The notes below the pieces were generated by a model. The model searched no databases. It was not told where the DNA came from and saw only the letters and a program-made list of their open reading frames with translations. Made by a program: the position numbers and the translations under genes. This document shows, one piece after another, positions 12,819 to 23,640 of a DNA stretch of 64,000 bases (its first letter is position 1; every line of letters begins with the position of its first letter). The DNA is from Berghia stephanieae. Lineage: Eukaryota > Mollusca > Gastropoda > Nudibranchia > Aeolidiidae. Location of the stretch: positions 80,088,889 through 80,152,888 of the forward strand of contig CM067444.1 in assembly GCA_034508935.3 (NCBI GenBank). Reading direction: 5' to 3'.

Positions 12819-14402
12819 CGTTTCTTTTTTACGAAACAGTTATGGGAAGTGGGCAGCACTGGTGAGTGAACCTGGGACTATGGGATGAGGAGGAGGGTGT
12901 TTCTTTCTTACGAAACCCGCCGTAATCCTACAAAGTTATGGGAAGTGTTGCCCCACTTTTGCCCACTTCATATAACTTTGGACGGTTTAGGTAGGTTTCG
13001 AAATAAAGAAGTAGCCTTCTGAGTTCACTCTCCAGTGGTATATACCTCTTGTGGTCCCAGGTTCAATCCCCATTAGTGCCCACCTCCCATAGTCTCAGGT
13101 TCATTCTCCACTGGTGCCCAAATCCCATAGACCGGCTTTAATTCCCACTGGTATCTATCTCCCATAGGCCCAGGTTCATTTCTCACTGATATCCTATTCC
13201 CATAGTTCGATGTTCACTCCCGTGGGTGCCCACCTCCAAAAGTCTCAGGTTCATTCTCCTCTGGTTCTCATTGGTATCCATCTCCCATAGTCCCAGGAAA
13301 AGTTCCCTCTGATATCTTATTCCCGTAGTCCCAGGTTCATTTCCCACTTGTGCACACTTCCCCGAGTACCTGATTCACTCCCCACTCCTGCCCACTTCCC
13401 AGAACTTTCGCTAGGTTTCGAAATAAAGAAGTACCCTTCTGGGTCTCACTTCCCACTGGTTTCTACTGCCATATTCCCAGCTTCAATCTTCACCGGTATC
13501 TACGTCTCGTAGTCCCAGGTTCATTCCCCATTGGAACCCAACTCCTATGGTCTCAGTTTCGTTCTTCTTTGGTGCCCACCTCCTATAATCCGGCTTAAAT
13601 TCCCACGAGTATCCATTTCCCATAGTCCAAGGAAAATTTCCCTCTGATATCCTCTTCCCCTAGTCCCAGATGTACTCCCCACTGGTGCCCACATCCCATA
13701 ACTTTGGGCGGTTTCGGTAGGTTTCGAAGTAGAACCCTTATGGATTCACTTCCCACTGGTGTCCACCACCCATATTCCTGTCACCAATCTCCACTGGTAT
13801 CTAACTCTCGTAGTCCCAGGTTTATTCCCGATTGGTGCCCATCTCCTATAGTCTCAGGTTGATTCTCCTCTGGTAACCAACTTTCATAGTCCGGCTTCAG
13901 TTCCCATTGGTATCCATCTCCCATAGTCTCAGCGTCATTTCCCATTGATATCCTCTTCACCATATTCCTGGCTTCACTCTCCACTGATATCTTTCTCTCG
14001 TAGTCCCAAATTCAAACCCCATTGGTGCCAACCTCTTATAGTCTCAGGTTCATTCTCCTCTAGTCCCCAACTCCCATAATCAGGCTTCAATTCCCACTGG
14101 TATCCATCTCCCATAGTCCCAGGAAAATGTTCCTCTGATATTCTCTTCCGGTAGTTCTGGGTTCACTCTCCACTGGTGTCCATCTCCTGAGTCTCTGTTT
14201 CACTCACCATTGCTACCCACTCCCCATACGTTTGGACGGTTTCGGTGGGTTTCGGCGAATTTCGAAAAAAAGAAACACCCTCCTCCTCCCATAGTCCCAG
14301 GTTCACTCCCCACTGGTGTACACTTCCCTGAGTCCCATACACTCCCCACTGTTGCCCACTTCCCATAACTTTGTCGGGTTTCGTAAAAAAGAAACACCCC
14401 CA
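12819..14402. mobile_element. Foldback-type element built of degenerate ~37-bp minisatellite units
   Basis: About 40 degenerate units with the core CCCATAGTCCCAGGTTCATT and CCCACTGGTGCCCAC fill 12.95-14.40 kb in one orientation. A longer sub-unit containing ACTTTGGGCGGTTTCG and AAAGAAGTACCCTTCT recurs near 12971, 13401, 13689 and 14226. The first 130 bp (12819-12950) are the same material in reverse orientation, so the two ends (CGTTTCTTTTTTACGAAAC and its inverse near 14371-14398) form long inverted repeats. No coding capacity is evident. It resembles foldback elements with internally repetitive inverted ends. Confidence 0.75.
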
Positions 14403-14829
14403 CCACTCCTCAACCAACATCTCTAGATTTCAGTCTTTACTTTGTTAGGGCCGTTAACGCTCGTAATTGCTACACCTACAAATCTAACAAATTAAGACTC
14501 TAATTAATTGTAGACGCAAAACTTTAATATGCAAAGTGAAAAAAGACAAAATCTCGTTTTAAAGCGGAGGGGGTGGGGAGGGGGCGGTATGGAACGCCCC
14601 CCCCCCCCACACACACACGCATTTTTCGGTTTCGGGAATATTTATCATCGCGGTCAAAAACGTTTTATGAAAAAGAAGTGAAGAAAATAAGTCTTGAGAC
14701 CAAAACAACTTGTTGTGACATAAAAAACGTCAATGAATAATATGTTAAATAAATAATTCTCTAATCACGCTTTCCACAGGCATATAACCGTGTCAAATTA
14801 GGGAGCAGGTACTGGTGTAAGATAAAAAT

Positions 14830-15015
14830 CTGAAACGGTGTAATGAACAAGTGCCAGACAAACCAGAGAGAAAAATACTAAAAAAACCCAAAACAAAAAA
14901 AAACCCCAAAAAACCCCAAAATAAACAACAAAAAACAAAACAATACAACAACAAAAAAAAAAAAAAAGTAAAATACAAAAAAAAAAAAAACAAAAAAAAA
15001 CAACCCCACAAAAAA

Positions 15016-15048
<33 letters not shown>

Positions 15049-15115
15049 AAACTATCCCACAAAAAACCAGTCAAGAGAGGACTTGAAGTTTTCTCTCTGC
15101 CTCGTTTGGCCTTGC
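14830..15115. repeat. Family D-like foldback around an A/C-rich core
   Basis: GTGCCAGACAAACCAGAGAG near 14851 and TTTTCTCTCTGCCTCGTTTG near 15090 are approximate inverses and flank about 190 bp of almost pure A and C. Its layout resembles the foldback at 233-402. Confidence 0.45.
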
Positions 15116-15689
15116 TTGTTTCCTAAAACCTTTTCAGGTTATTAATTTTACATTGACAAATCCTCACATAATGACAATAAAACGTTGACACACAATACAT
15201 AATTATATAGACACAAACTTAAATCGTTCTTATATGCGGTTGAGTAAACTCCTTTTAGGCATAATATATATTTTTTAAAAATGATTTCAATCAATCTATT
15301 TAATTCATGATTTTGTTGAGGTGGGCGATTGTGAATCCAACCAAATCAAATAATCATGTTAATGTTATAATAATCATAACGGTTTTCAGGGTATAAAAAT
15401 CACCCGAGCACTGAATACCAACCTCAAACATGTCTTTCAAATGTGTTAACATACATTATAAGTTAACACATTGAAAGGTTACAATGGCGGTCAGCAACGC
15501 ATCAATATAACAAAATTCAAAAGCAACGTTGTACACTACAAACATTAAATGAACAAAAACGCGACATATCTAATATTTTTGTTCTCTGTGTCCTTGCGAC
15601 AATGAAATTCTAGATAAATTTCCAAAATCAAAATTCTACTTCCCAAATGCAAAATTAAGTTATTGTCCTAATAATAACAATAATAATAA

Positions 15690-15960
15690 TAATAATAAGT
15701 TTGTTTGTTTTTAAGGGTTTTACGGCGCTTGCAACACATTAAGGTTATATCAGCGCCAGTAAAAAGGAAGAAAATGGGATAGTAAAAAGTTCTAGAATTA
15801 CAATTAAAGCACAAAAGAAAAGGTAAGACAAAGGGGAATTGGTTCAAATAGGGAACAGATGTAGATTCCAAGAGCACACCGTCAAAGTACTTAGTTTGAG
15901 ATCACCTAAAACTCTAATCCAGACGCAAGCACAAGTCCCAACTAAGAGGAATACACTCAA
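15690..15960 (-). mobile_element. Interspersed SINE-like repeat, family C
   Basis: On the minus strand: GAGTGTATTCCTCTTAGTTG, TTAATTGTAATTCTAGAACT, ACTGGCGCTGATATAACCTT, AATGTGTTGCAAGCGCCGTA and then an AAAC-rich tail. The GCGCTGATAT...GCGCCGTAAAA tail type is common among invertebrate SINEs. Confidence 0.7.
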
Positions 15961-16147
15961 ATGTTTACCAATCATATAATATAATATGTAAACTAAACAT
16001 AATATAATGCATAACAGAGAGATGATTTACAAGGAAAAAAACACCATCTCCCAAAACTATAACTATACATTCGACTGTTTCCCTCCCAGCCAAGGAACTC
16101 CGGCAAGGATCAGGACAAAACTAAGTAATCTCATTCCAAGACAGTGA

Positions 16148-16236
16148 CAGGAAACAATTGGAAAACGGGTATGGGGGGATAGAAGACACAGAATGTACCT
16201 CCCTGCCCACTATGGGAGGTCAGGATCCCCACCCAG
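16148..16236 (+). repeat. Interspersed repeat family F ending in (TAA)n
   Basis: GGAAAACGGGTATGGGGGGA, AGAAGACACAGAATGTACCT, CCCTGCCCACTATGGGAGGT and GATCCCCACCCAGTAA lead straight into the long AAT tract. The same sequence is at 49868-49960 on the minus strand. Confidence 0.6.
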
Positions 16237-16297
16237 TAATAATAATAATAACAGCAACAACAACAACAACAACAATAATAAAAAAATAATAATAATA

Positions 16298-16389
<92 letters not shown>

Positions 16390-16391
16390 TT
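16236..16391. repeat. (AAT)n microsatellite, about 155 bp
   Basis: Interrupted by CAA units at 16252-16274 and then almost pure. It follows the family F end, so it may have grown from that element's tail. Confidence 0.95.
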
Positions 16392-16660
16392 TTGGTAAGA
16401 AATAATCACCCAACCGGCCTGTCTAATAACAATAACAAAGAAATGAGTGATGTCAACTTCATTCGTTCTGTCTCCATCATACAAAGCATTGATACAAAGC
16501 ATTGGAACAGATCAAAATCTCGGCTTTGTACGACAGAAATAATGAAGATGACGTCACACAACTGTTTGTTTTTGTTTTTAGATCGCCAGCTGGAGGATTA
16601 ACTTTCATTGAATCCTTTCAATCAGTTAATAAAAGGTCCACACGGCTTTGCGTCTGAATA
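16385..16660. repeat. Two family E fragments in inverted orientation
   Basis: Minus-strand piece: AAAGAAATGAGTGATGTCAA near 16437. Plus-strand piece: ATGACGTCACACAACTG with TTTGTTTTTAGATCGCCAGC near 16550. They form a loose foldback beside a long AAT microsatellite. Confidence 0.45.
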
Positions 16661-17337
16661 CAACTGATCTGTCGGGCAGGACTGGTAAATATTTTACTTA
16701 AACCCATCAAATGAATTTAAGCTGAATAGAAATAAACACATGCTACCACCCCCCCCCCCCTTCCCTCCCCCAAACAAAAGCCAAAAACCGCGGTCGATCC
16801 CCTCATCAAATGTGATTTGACTCATTTTGATAGGAACGGGCATCGAAAAGAACACGTTAATTATTTGACACTCGAATCCCAAAGACCGATTAAAACTCTG
16901 TATAGGCCGGAAATGGAATCCAAGCCGCGTCTTGTTGGCAAATCAAGGCTCAATCAGCGACGATACAAAACAAAATAATAATAAAAAAGCAACATGGCAG
17001 GAGAGAAAATGAAAGGAATTAATTTATATATTTTATTTTTTCAAAACTTCACGTATTTATTTATTTATTTTATTATTGTGACGATACTTCATTCGCTCCC
17101 ATGCATTCTTTAAGTGATTTTTCAAAGCAAACCAATCGCCTAATTATGAATCATTCCTATACGAAGCCAAAGGTATCCGCTGGAAACGATGGAACTCCTC
17201 TCATAGGGTGTAACAATATAATGTTTGCGTCATACGGACGAAATGAAAAACTCAAGAGTTCAAAATGACATTTGAGTAAAGAAAAAAAATAAGAAAAGCC
17301 ACTAAATGGCTTGTTCAAATTTCTTTTGCAAAATTGG

Positions 17338-17416
<79 letters not shown>

Positions 17417-17470
17417 AGAGAGAGAAGAGAGGAGAGAAGAGAGGAGAGAGAGAGAGAGAGAGAGAGAGTG
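17338..17470. repeat. (GA)n microsatellite
   Basis: Long purine-only GA tract with small interruptions, followed by GT-rich sequence. Confidence 0.95.
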
Positions 17471-17569
17471 AGAAGAGTATGTGAGAGTTTGTGTGCGTGT
17501 GCATGTGTGTTGGGGTGGGGAAGTAGTCCTTCACAGCCATCAGGCCCACGGAGGCAGAGTTTACCCCGG

Positions 17570-17748
17570 ATTCTAAAGCGTGAAACGGACACTAGCAATT
17601 GCAAAGTACTTTCCGCCAGATCTAGCAGACCCAGCTACCCAATCACTGCTGGGTGGACAGGGGAGTCAGAAAAAAATCTAGACTGCACCCGCGATCGATA
17701 GCGAGTTCTCTACCAACTGAGTTATCGGGACTACCAACTGAGTTATTG
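17570..17748 (-). mobile_element. tRNA-like SINE, family B, with duplicated A box
   Basis: The minus strand reads ATAACTCAGTTGGTAGTCCC, then again ATAACTCAGTTGGTAGAGAA, CGATCGCGGGTGCAGTC, a T run, and TGGGTAGCTGGGTCTGCTAG, ATCTGGCGGAAAGTAC. The A-box segment is tandemly repeated. Confidence 0.75.
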
Positions 17749-17844
17749 GGATGGGGAAGGTGGTTTATAACTTTGGTCCATGATTTTTGGTGTCAAACAT
17801 AGATGGCACAATCCAAGTAATATCTTTGTCGCTAATAAAAAAAA

Positions 17845-17975
17845 AAAATCAATGGCCCAACAGGCGTCAAGTCTCCTACATGTTAGGTGTTGTTGGCTTG
17901 GACCCCTTGTAAAGCGCCTTGAACACATACTTAAGTGGATATCGCGCTATATAAAAGCTCAAGCTGAGCCCCCTC
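17845..17975 (+). mobile_element. Family A SINE tail fragment
   Basis: CAACAGGCGTCAAGTCTCCT, CATGTTAGGTGTTGTTGGCT, CCCCTTGTAAAGCGCC and ATCGCGCTATATAAAAGCTC occur in the family A order. A C-rich tract follows. Confidence 0.8.
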
Positions 17976-18290
17976 CCCCCCCCCCCCCCTCCCCCCCCCC
18001 CCCCCCACCCAAAAAAAAAAAACCCCAATCACACCGCCCCCCAACCCTCCAAAAAAAAAACCCCACAAAACAAAAATAACAACAACAAAACACGACACCA
18101 CACAGAACCACACACACACAACACACACACACACACACAACCCAAACAAAATCCAAAACCAAACACACTTCAACTCCCCCCCCCCCCTCCCCCAACCGAT
18201 TAACCACAAAGTAGCAACAAAAAATAAAAATAACAAAAAGTACTTATCCCCCCCCCCCCCCCCCACCCACCTCCTTCCCCCCACCCAATC
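17965..18290. repeat. C-rich and A/C low-complexity tract
   Basis: Follows a family A SINE tail. C runs at about 17967-18006, 18176-18187 and 18248-18264 lie in A/C sequence with a short CA repeat. Confidence 0.85.
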
Positions 18291-18414
18291 AAACCAAAAC
18301 AAGGCAACTGTGCATTGCATGAGATTACTTAACGGTAGAATATTGATGAGAAGCGTTTCTAGAAAAATAATAGTTTCTCGTGCGAAACAGTTGATTGTAA
18401 AAAACAAACCAGTC

Positions 18415-18765
18415 CTTTAAGTTGATTTATTTTATGCCTCAGAGATCCCTCGATTTACTGCAACATTCTCAATTCATGTTCTGCTCTTTATCTAATACAT
18501 GACAAAAGAGCTTTAATAAAAGCAAGATTGACTGTAACCCGCTTATAACTATTTACAAAGTGCGTACAAAATACATGCAAATAGATGATAATCAAACGAT
18601 TGTAACATTAAAATACAACATTCGTACAAAAAAAAAAATAAATTCTAAAAAGTTTGTAGGAAACAGTGCACGACAAAGCAGAACGAAAAAAAAAGACAAC
18701 GTCCTAAAAAATTCAGCCAGCCTCGACTGGGAATCGAACCTCAGACCGCATGTCACATAAGTAGT
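18415..18765 (-). mobile_element. Family D repeat copy
   Basis: Shares TTTATGCCTCAGAGATCCCT, TTGACTGTAACC and ACAGTGCACGACAAAGCAGA with the next copy at 19100. Ends with CCTCGACTGGGAATCGAACC, a B-box-like minus-strand sequence. Confidence 0.6.
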
Positions 18766-18871
18766 TATATTACAACAATGCCAGCTCTGAATGTATGTTG
18801 TATAGTATAGGTTTTGGGAGATATTTTTCTTCCTTGTAAATGGTATGTACTTTTATAGTTTTTAAAAATTA

Positions 18872-19062
18872 TGAGTGTATTCCTCTTGGTGGGATCTTGT
18901 GCTTGTATCTGGATGGGACTTTTAATCAAACGGAGTAGCCTACATTGGTAGTTTGCGCCTGGAATCAACATCTTTGAATCATATTTTTCCTTTTTACTGA
19001 GGTTGAAATGACCTAAAAGTGTCCCAATTGCCGTAAAATCCTTAAAAACAAAAATAAACCGA
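18872..19062 (+). mobile_element. Family C repeat copy
   Basis: GAGTGTATTCCTCTTGGTGG, CTTGTGCTTGTATCTGGATG and GAAATGACCTAAAAGTGTCC, with a CCGTAAAATCCTTAAAAACA tail, align with 15690-15960 in reverse. It is inserted between two family D copies. Confidence 0.7.
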
Positions 19063-19099
19063 TGCCCGCTACCTACTTAGTCACTTACACATTGTTAAA

Positions 19100-19395
19100 A
19101 AAGCTGTCAATGCTGATTTCTTTTATGCTTCAGGATTCCTCTATTTTATTCAGTGAATTAGGGGACTGTCCGTAAACAGCTTTAATACATGAGAAAATAT
19201 CTTTTAAAAAAAAAATTGACTGTAAACTGTGTACAAGCAATTACAAAACGGGAACAGAATACATAATTTGTATGCGTAAAATAAAGAAATCGTGCACAGA
19301 AACAAAAATGTGAAAAGGTGTGTATTAAACGGTGCCAGACAAAGCAGAAAGAAAAAAAAAACAAAAACAAGAAGAAAATCAAGCCATTAAAAAAA
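19100..19395 (-). mobile_element. Family D repeat copy
   Basis: TTTTATGCTTCAGGATTCCT, TTGACTGTAAACTGTGTACA and ACGGTGCCAGACAAAGCAGA align with 18415-18765 and with 105-300. A purine-rich stretch follows. Confidence 0.6.
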
Positions 19396-19497
19396 AAATT
19401 GTATCTTTTTTTTCTGCAGACTTGTTCAGATTTACTGTCTTATACTATGCTTGCTATTTAATTTGTTACGTTGATATTAGTTAAATAATTACAGAGC

Positions 19498-19545
19498 TGT
19501 TGTGTGTGTGTGCGTGTGTGTGTGTGTGTGTGTGTATGTATGTGA
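19498..19545. repeat. (GT)n microsatellite
   Basis: GT run with one GC interruption and a trailing GTAT segment. Confidence 0.9.
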
Positions 19546-19844
19546 GCGGACAGTGGGATACTGTCATGTTGTTGTCTCGGTTCTTAGAAGAAGATTTTAA
19601 AAATGAGAGAAGATAAGAGCCAAAGAGCCTATATTATGTTGATTTAATTAGTCAGGCCAGGTTGGCTGGCAGAAACAAATTTTAATCGTTATTTTCTATT
19701 AAAAACAAAATATAGTATACGTGATCCCTCGCCTCTAAACGGTTAGATATTTTGTCAGAGAAATTCTATTTCACTCCTCAAAAAAAAAACAAAAAAACAT
19801 ACCGTATTTTGAATATAATTTCAATAACTTACTTCTAAATTTCC

Positions 19845-19990
19845 CTGACAAAATACCGTTTTGAGACAATGGGTAACGAAATTGACGTCACTCAGCTTTT
19901 TGTAATTGCTTTTAGCTAGCCATTTTTATGAGTAATTCTCGATAAATTCTACCAATCAGACTATAAACGTTCAAGGTTACACATAGTCAC
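19845..19990 (+). repeat. Interspersed repeat family E
   Basis: GGTAACGAAATTGACGTCAC, TCAGCTTTTTGTAATTGC, TCGATAAATTCTACCAATCA and AAGGTTACACATAGTC correspond to 1490-1640. It is preceded by the reverse of family G (ACCGTTTTGAGACAATGGG). It sits next to the hammerhead-like motif. Confidence 0.65.
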
Positions 19991-20099
19991 ACCGGAAAAG
20001 TAGAAAACGGTAAGGGCTGCCTGAAGCCGGTGATCGTAAAATACTAACGAAAGAGTGAAAATGGAAAGGCTTCGTATGGGAACAAAACAGACAATGGAC

Positions 20100-20124
20100 G
20101 TTTCGGGTACAAACCCTTCGTCAG
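20100..20124 (-). ncRNA. Hammerhead-ribozyme-like core (Penelope pLTR type)
   Basis: On the minus strand CTGACGA, a GGGT/ACCC stem with a TTTG-like loop, and GAAAC follow one another, matching the CUGANGA ... GAAA core. A GTC lies 7-10 nt further and could supply the cleavage site with a two-base-pair stem III. Such minimal hammerheads are known in Penelope-like element terminal repeats. One unpaired A before stem II and weak stem I pairing reduce confidence. Confidence 0.5.
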
Positions 20125-20340
20125 CACAACAATACACAAATAAACGTGGAAAACAAATAAAATATAATGAAAAATAACTTGTATCGTCTGTACTCAATGG
20201 TGGTTGCAGTATGAATGAAATGTTAGCGTGGCGTGGGTAGAGGATAGGGTGCCCCAGGGGGGTGATCTAATTGATAAGCAAAGGTCAGCGTCAGGGAACA
20301 GAACTTTCCAGACTATAATGGAAGATAAAAGACATATTGG

Positions 20341-20369
20341 TAGTAGTAGTAGTAGTAGTAGTAGTAGTA
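20341..20369. repeat. (GTA)n microsatellite
   Basis: Short GTA tract bordering copy 1 of the 225-bp duplication. Confidence 0.9.
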
Positions 20370-20592
20370 ACAAGATATGAAGTGAGTAGAAAAGTGCCAG
20401 AAGACAATAGAGAATAAAAATTTTTTTCGCGGCGGTGGTGGGGTTTGAACCTGCGACCTTATTGGTACGACAACTCCGCCTGGCAGGTGAGAGCGTGGCT
20501 CTACCGTGTGAGCTATCCACGAACACAAAAATATTCGTTTCAAACCCAAAGTCAGCTAGATCCCTCTCTCACCCACTTCTTGAGATCGCCGA
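20369..20592. repeat. 225-bp near-identical duplication, copy 1 (tRNA-like SINE on minus strand)
   Basis: Matches 20762-20987 except for single changes and a 2-bp indel by eye. The minus strand has tRNA-like boxes: GTGGATAGCTCACACGGTAG (A box) and GGTCGCAGGTTCAAACCCC (B box). This looks like a tRNA-derived SINE head with AT-rich flank. Confidence 0.85.
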
Positions 20593-20761
20593 TTCGTTCA
20601 CCACCATCGCGAAGTAATTTTGACCAGCAGTTAAGCTTAATAGCCAATATTCTCATCACAAACATATAACATAGAAACGATTGAGACATTGAGTATGCTC
20701 CGGTGTATGGGTGAATTTTTAATTCAGAAAAGTGAGTGGAGCAGGCACTTATGTTGGTAAC

Positions 20762-20987
20762 AACAAGATATGAAGTGAGTAGAAAAGTGCCAGAAGACAA
20801 TAGAGAATAAAAATTTTTTTCGCGGCGGTGGTAGGGTTTGAACCTGCGACCTTATTGGTACGACAACTCCGCCTGGCAGGTGAGAGCGTGGCTCTACCGT
20901 GTGAGCTATCCACGAACACAAAAATATTCGTTTCAAACCCAAAGTCATTTCTAGATCCCTCTCTCACCCACTTCTTGAGATCGCCGA
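20762..20987. repeat. 225-bp near-identical duplication, copy 2
   Basis: Lies 393 bp downstream of copy 1 in the same orientation with the same tRNA-like A and B boxes on the minus strand. It ends in tcgccga followed by a 21-bp stretch (20987-21007) that is the exact reverse complement of 20599-20619, which follows copy 1. Confidence 0.85.
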
Positions 20988-21047
20988 ATTACTTCGCGAT
21001 GGTGGTGTACGAGGTTGGTTTGAGGCGGACCGGTAGAGAGGGGGAAT

Positions 21048-21245
<198 letters not shown>

Positions 21246-21365
21246 AGTAAACAGCCGAGTGATAGCTGGGTCTATATGTATATTAATGGATGAAAAAGTG
21301 GATGATTGGACACAATGAGAGAGAGCTAGGAAGGTAGATGACTATGAATCGGTGGATAATCAGTA

Positions 21366-21428
21366 GATAGATAGCTAGCTAGCTAGCTAGCTAGCTAGCT
21401 AGATAGATAGATAGATAGATAGATAGGA
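21366..21428. repeat. (GCTA)n then (GATA)n microsatellite
   Basis: About eight GCTA units switch to about seven GATA units without spacer, indicating a unit mutation that spread. Confidence 0.9.
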
Positions 21429-21459
21429 GTAGGTAGAGTTGTACTTTTAGTAGTATGAA

Positions 21460-21491
21460 CAGTAGTAGTAGTAGTCGTAGTAGTAGTAGTG

Positions 21492-21522
<31 letters not shown>

Positions 21523-21549
21523 CATAGTAGTAGTAGTAGTAGCAGTAGT

Positions 21550-21617
<68 letters not shown>

Positions 21618-21660
21618 AAGTAGTAGAAGTAGTAGTAGTAGCAGCAGCAGTCGCTGTAGT
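21460..21660. repeat. (GTA)n microsatellite, about 200 bp
   Basis: Near-continuous GTA/AGT triplets with GCA variants. Its translations are artefacts. Confidence 0.95.
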
Positions 21661-21708
21661 GGCAGAAGTGAGAGCAGCAGTGGTGATGAATATGGGTGAC
21701 GTTGACAT

Positions 21709-22020
21709 CTAGTGGTGGTCAATCCTGGTGTTGAGTCCGCGTGGAGTCAGCGTTCCCAACAACTTGATCAGGTGAGTTTCCCTACGTCGACGGGCGGAAG
21801 TGTCCGAATGGCAAAAACTGAGCACACACACACACGCACACACTGTACATCGCAGTGGTCTGGCAGATTGAAGTGTCTGGCCAGTTCGATATGTCACGCA
21901 AGTGCTGCACGAATCTGTCACCCAGCCTCTTTCCGGTCTCACCAACGTAAGCAATCCCACACAGGGAGCACGTACACCCGTGTGTTGGTACGTTATAAAT
22001 ATCCGGTTGGCGGGTGTTAT
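21709..22020 (-). pseudogene. GIY-YIG endonuclease fragment of a Penelope-like element
   Basis: The minus strand shows DIYNVPTHGCTCSLCGIAYV with GETGKRLGDRFVQHL, then after a (CA)n expansion ETHLIKLLGTLTPRGLN. The Cys-rich lead-in, IAYVGET and R..DRF..HL core and L..LGTL.P.GLN ending are the signature of the C-terminal GIY-YIG domain of Penelope-like retroelements, which nicks target DNA. It is fragmentary and surely inactive. Confidence 0.75.
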
Positions 22021-22059
22021 GTTTTTTTTTTTTTTTTTTTTTTGCTAAATGCATAGCAT

Positions 22060-22416
22060 CGATAAATTAATGGTCGAAAGGGAAATGGGGATAGATATTA
22101 AGATATTCTTAATCTTGTTATCAATTGAGTGTAGTGTTTCCAGTCCTTTATACTAACTATCTACTGTAGTTTGAGCATTCGTCATTCATGAAATCACTAT
22201 TCAATGCATTCTGTGTTCTGCATCGCACAGATGCACTCAGCTCGCGCGCGAACACACAGATCATTGTATCAATTACAAAGTTACTTTTAGTATGGGCATA
22301 ATAGACGGTATAAAAAGGGACTTCAAACCAAACAAGGAACACTTCACTGTGCTCGAGAAGAAACGTACAACTCCGAACTGTAACTGTAAACCATACTTAC
22401 TAACAATAATCTTTAT

Positions 22417-22489
<73 letters not shown>

Positions 22490-23444
22490 ATTAAGGAACT
22501 TCATTCTTTAAATGCCACCCATCCCTTTATATAAAGTGACACTTCACCATTTCTTTCTTCAAGTCAATACTCAAAATCATTTTAAATTGATTCAAGACAA
22601 AATTATCATTCTATTTTTTTATAATGCAAATATTAAAGCAACCACAAAAACAAACAAACAAACAACATCAAAAACAAAACAAAAAACAAACAAAAAAAAA
22701 AACAAAAAAAAAAAAACAACACAAAACACTTTCCATTCTCCAATATTGGTTATTTGTAACCGTCAATCTTGTATTATGTCGGAATGAATGAGGAATATAT
22801 ATAAGTTCGTAAAAAAACAAAAAAAAACAAAAATGAAAGTTTCGCTTGAACTGAAGAATTAAATGCATTATATTTTAATTCAATATATTGTGGTCTTTAA
22901 AAAAAGTTTGGTGCCAGAAGGCATTAATTCGGGATTTTGATGCCATATTTAAAACTGTTAAGGTTAAATTATTATTTTGTAAAGTTTATCATCATGACTA
23001 ACAATGTTTCTCCTTCTGAAAACTACGAAATTGTATAATTCCAAGCAGCCAAGTCTGAATAAAAACCACTCTGTGTCGTCTTTAAAAAAAGAGAGTTTCT
23101 ATTGATTCGCTCAGACCAAGAATCAATGGCACCCTGTTTTATTTTTGATTTATTTCTCGAAGACTTTTACTATTTTACTCTTCATGTTGGTAGCAAGGTT
23201 GAAACTGAATATCTAAAATCTAAATGAGTTGAACTGGCTATCAACATCGGATAGGTGCAACATTAAAAATGCAACAGCTTGACTGTGCACTATTTTAAAC
23301 AGGGATGAGTAGTATTTAAATATAGCCCATTGCATGGAGTATTTACGTAAGGTATTATCGAGTATATTTTCAACAAACGTCTTTCTATTCGTTAGGGGAA
23401 AAAAAAGGAAGCTTCCATAAGAATAACTATTCCCTTTATGCACT
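22060..23444. other. Unrecognised apart from one (CT)n and an A/C tract
   Basis: Contains GGTATAAAAAGG near 22309, which resembles a TATA box, but no gene follows. The remainder is AT-rich. Confidence 0.45.
22420..22488. repeat. (CT)n microsatellite
   Basis: Pure CT tract of about 68 bp. Confidence 0.95.
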
Positions 23445-23640
23445 TTAAAAGTCTTGCAGGGGTTTCACGTCAACAGCAACACTGGACATACAAGACGAGA
23501 CATGGAGCATGTGGGCGCTATTATATTTTTTAAAAAGACAAAAAGATAGAGACAACACTGATACCGACCAAATAATTACTTTACACATGAGAGAATATGA
23601 ATAGTTGTTTAGGTTCTGTTTTTTTTTTTTTCCAAGGATC
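23445..23640 (-). mobile_element. Family A SINE, diverged partial copy
   Basis: GTCAACAGCAACACTGGACA, AAGACGAGACATGGAG and TTACTTTACACATGAGAGAA match the family A body in reverse orientation. The head beyond a T run is not clear. Confidence 0.65.

Noticed and set aside
17302-17604. Arg-Glu and Ser-Leu repeat proteins
   Set aside because: Artefacts of a GA/CT dinucleotide tract; the same applies near 21.1, 31.4, 33.5, 35.9, 36.3 and 58.3 kb.
17931-18407. 158-residue Gly/Phe/Val-rich frame on the minus strand
   Set aside because: Comes from poly(C) and A/C low-complexity sequence downstream of a SINE tail.
20435-20617. tRNA gene suggested by A and B boxes
   Set aside because: The boxes are present, but acceptor stem pairing is absent and the whole 225-bp segment is duplicated; better explained as a SINE.
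22300-22330. TATA-box promoter (GGTATAAAAAGG)
   Set aside because: No downstream gene, initiator or conserved context; AT-rich DNA gives such motifs by chance.
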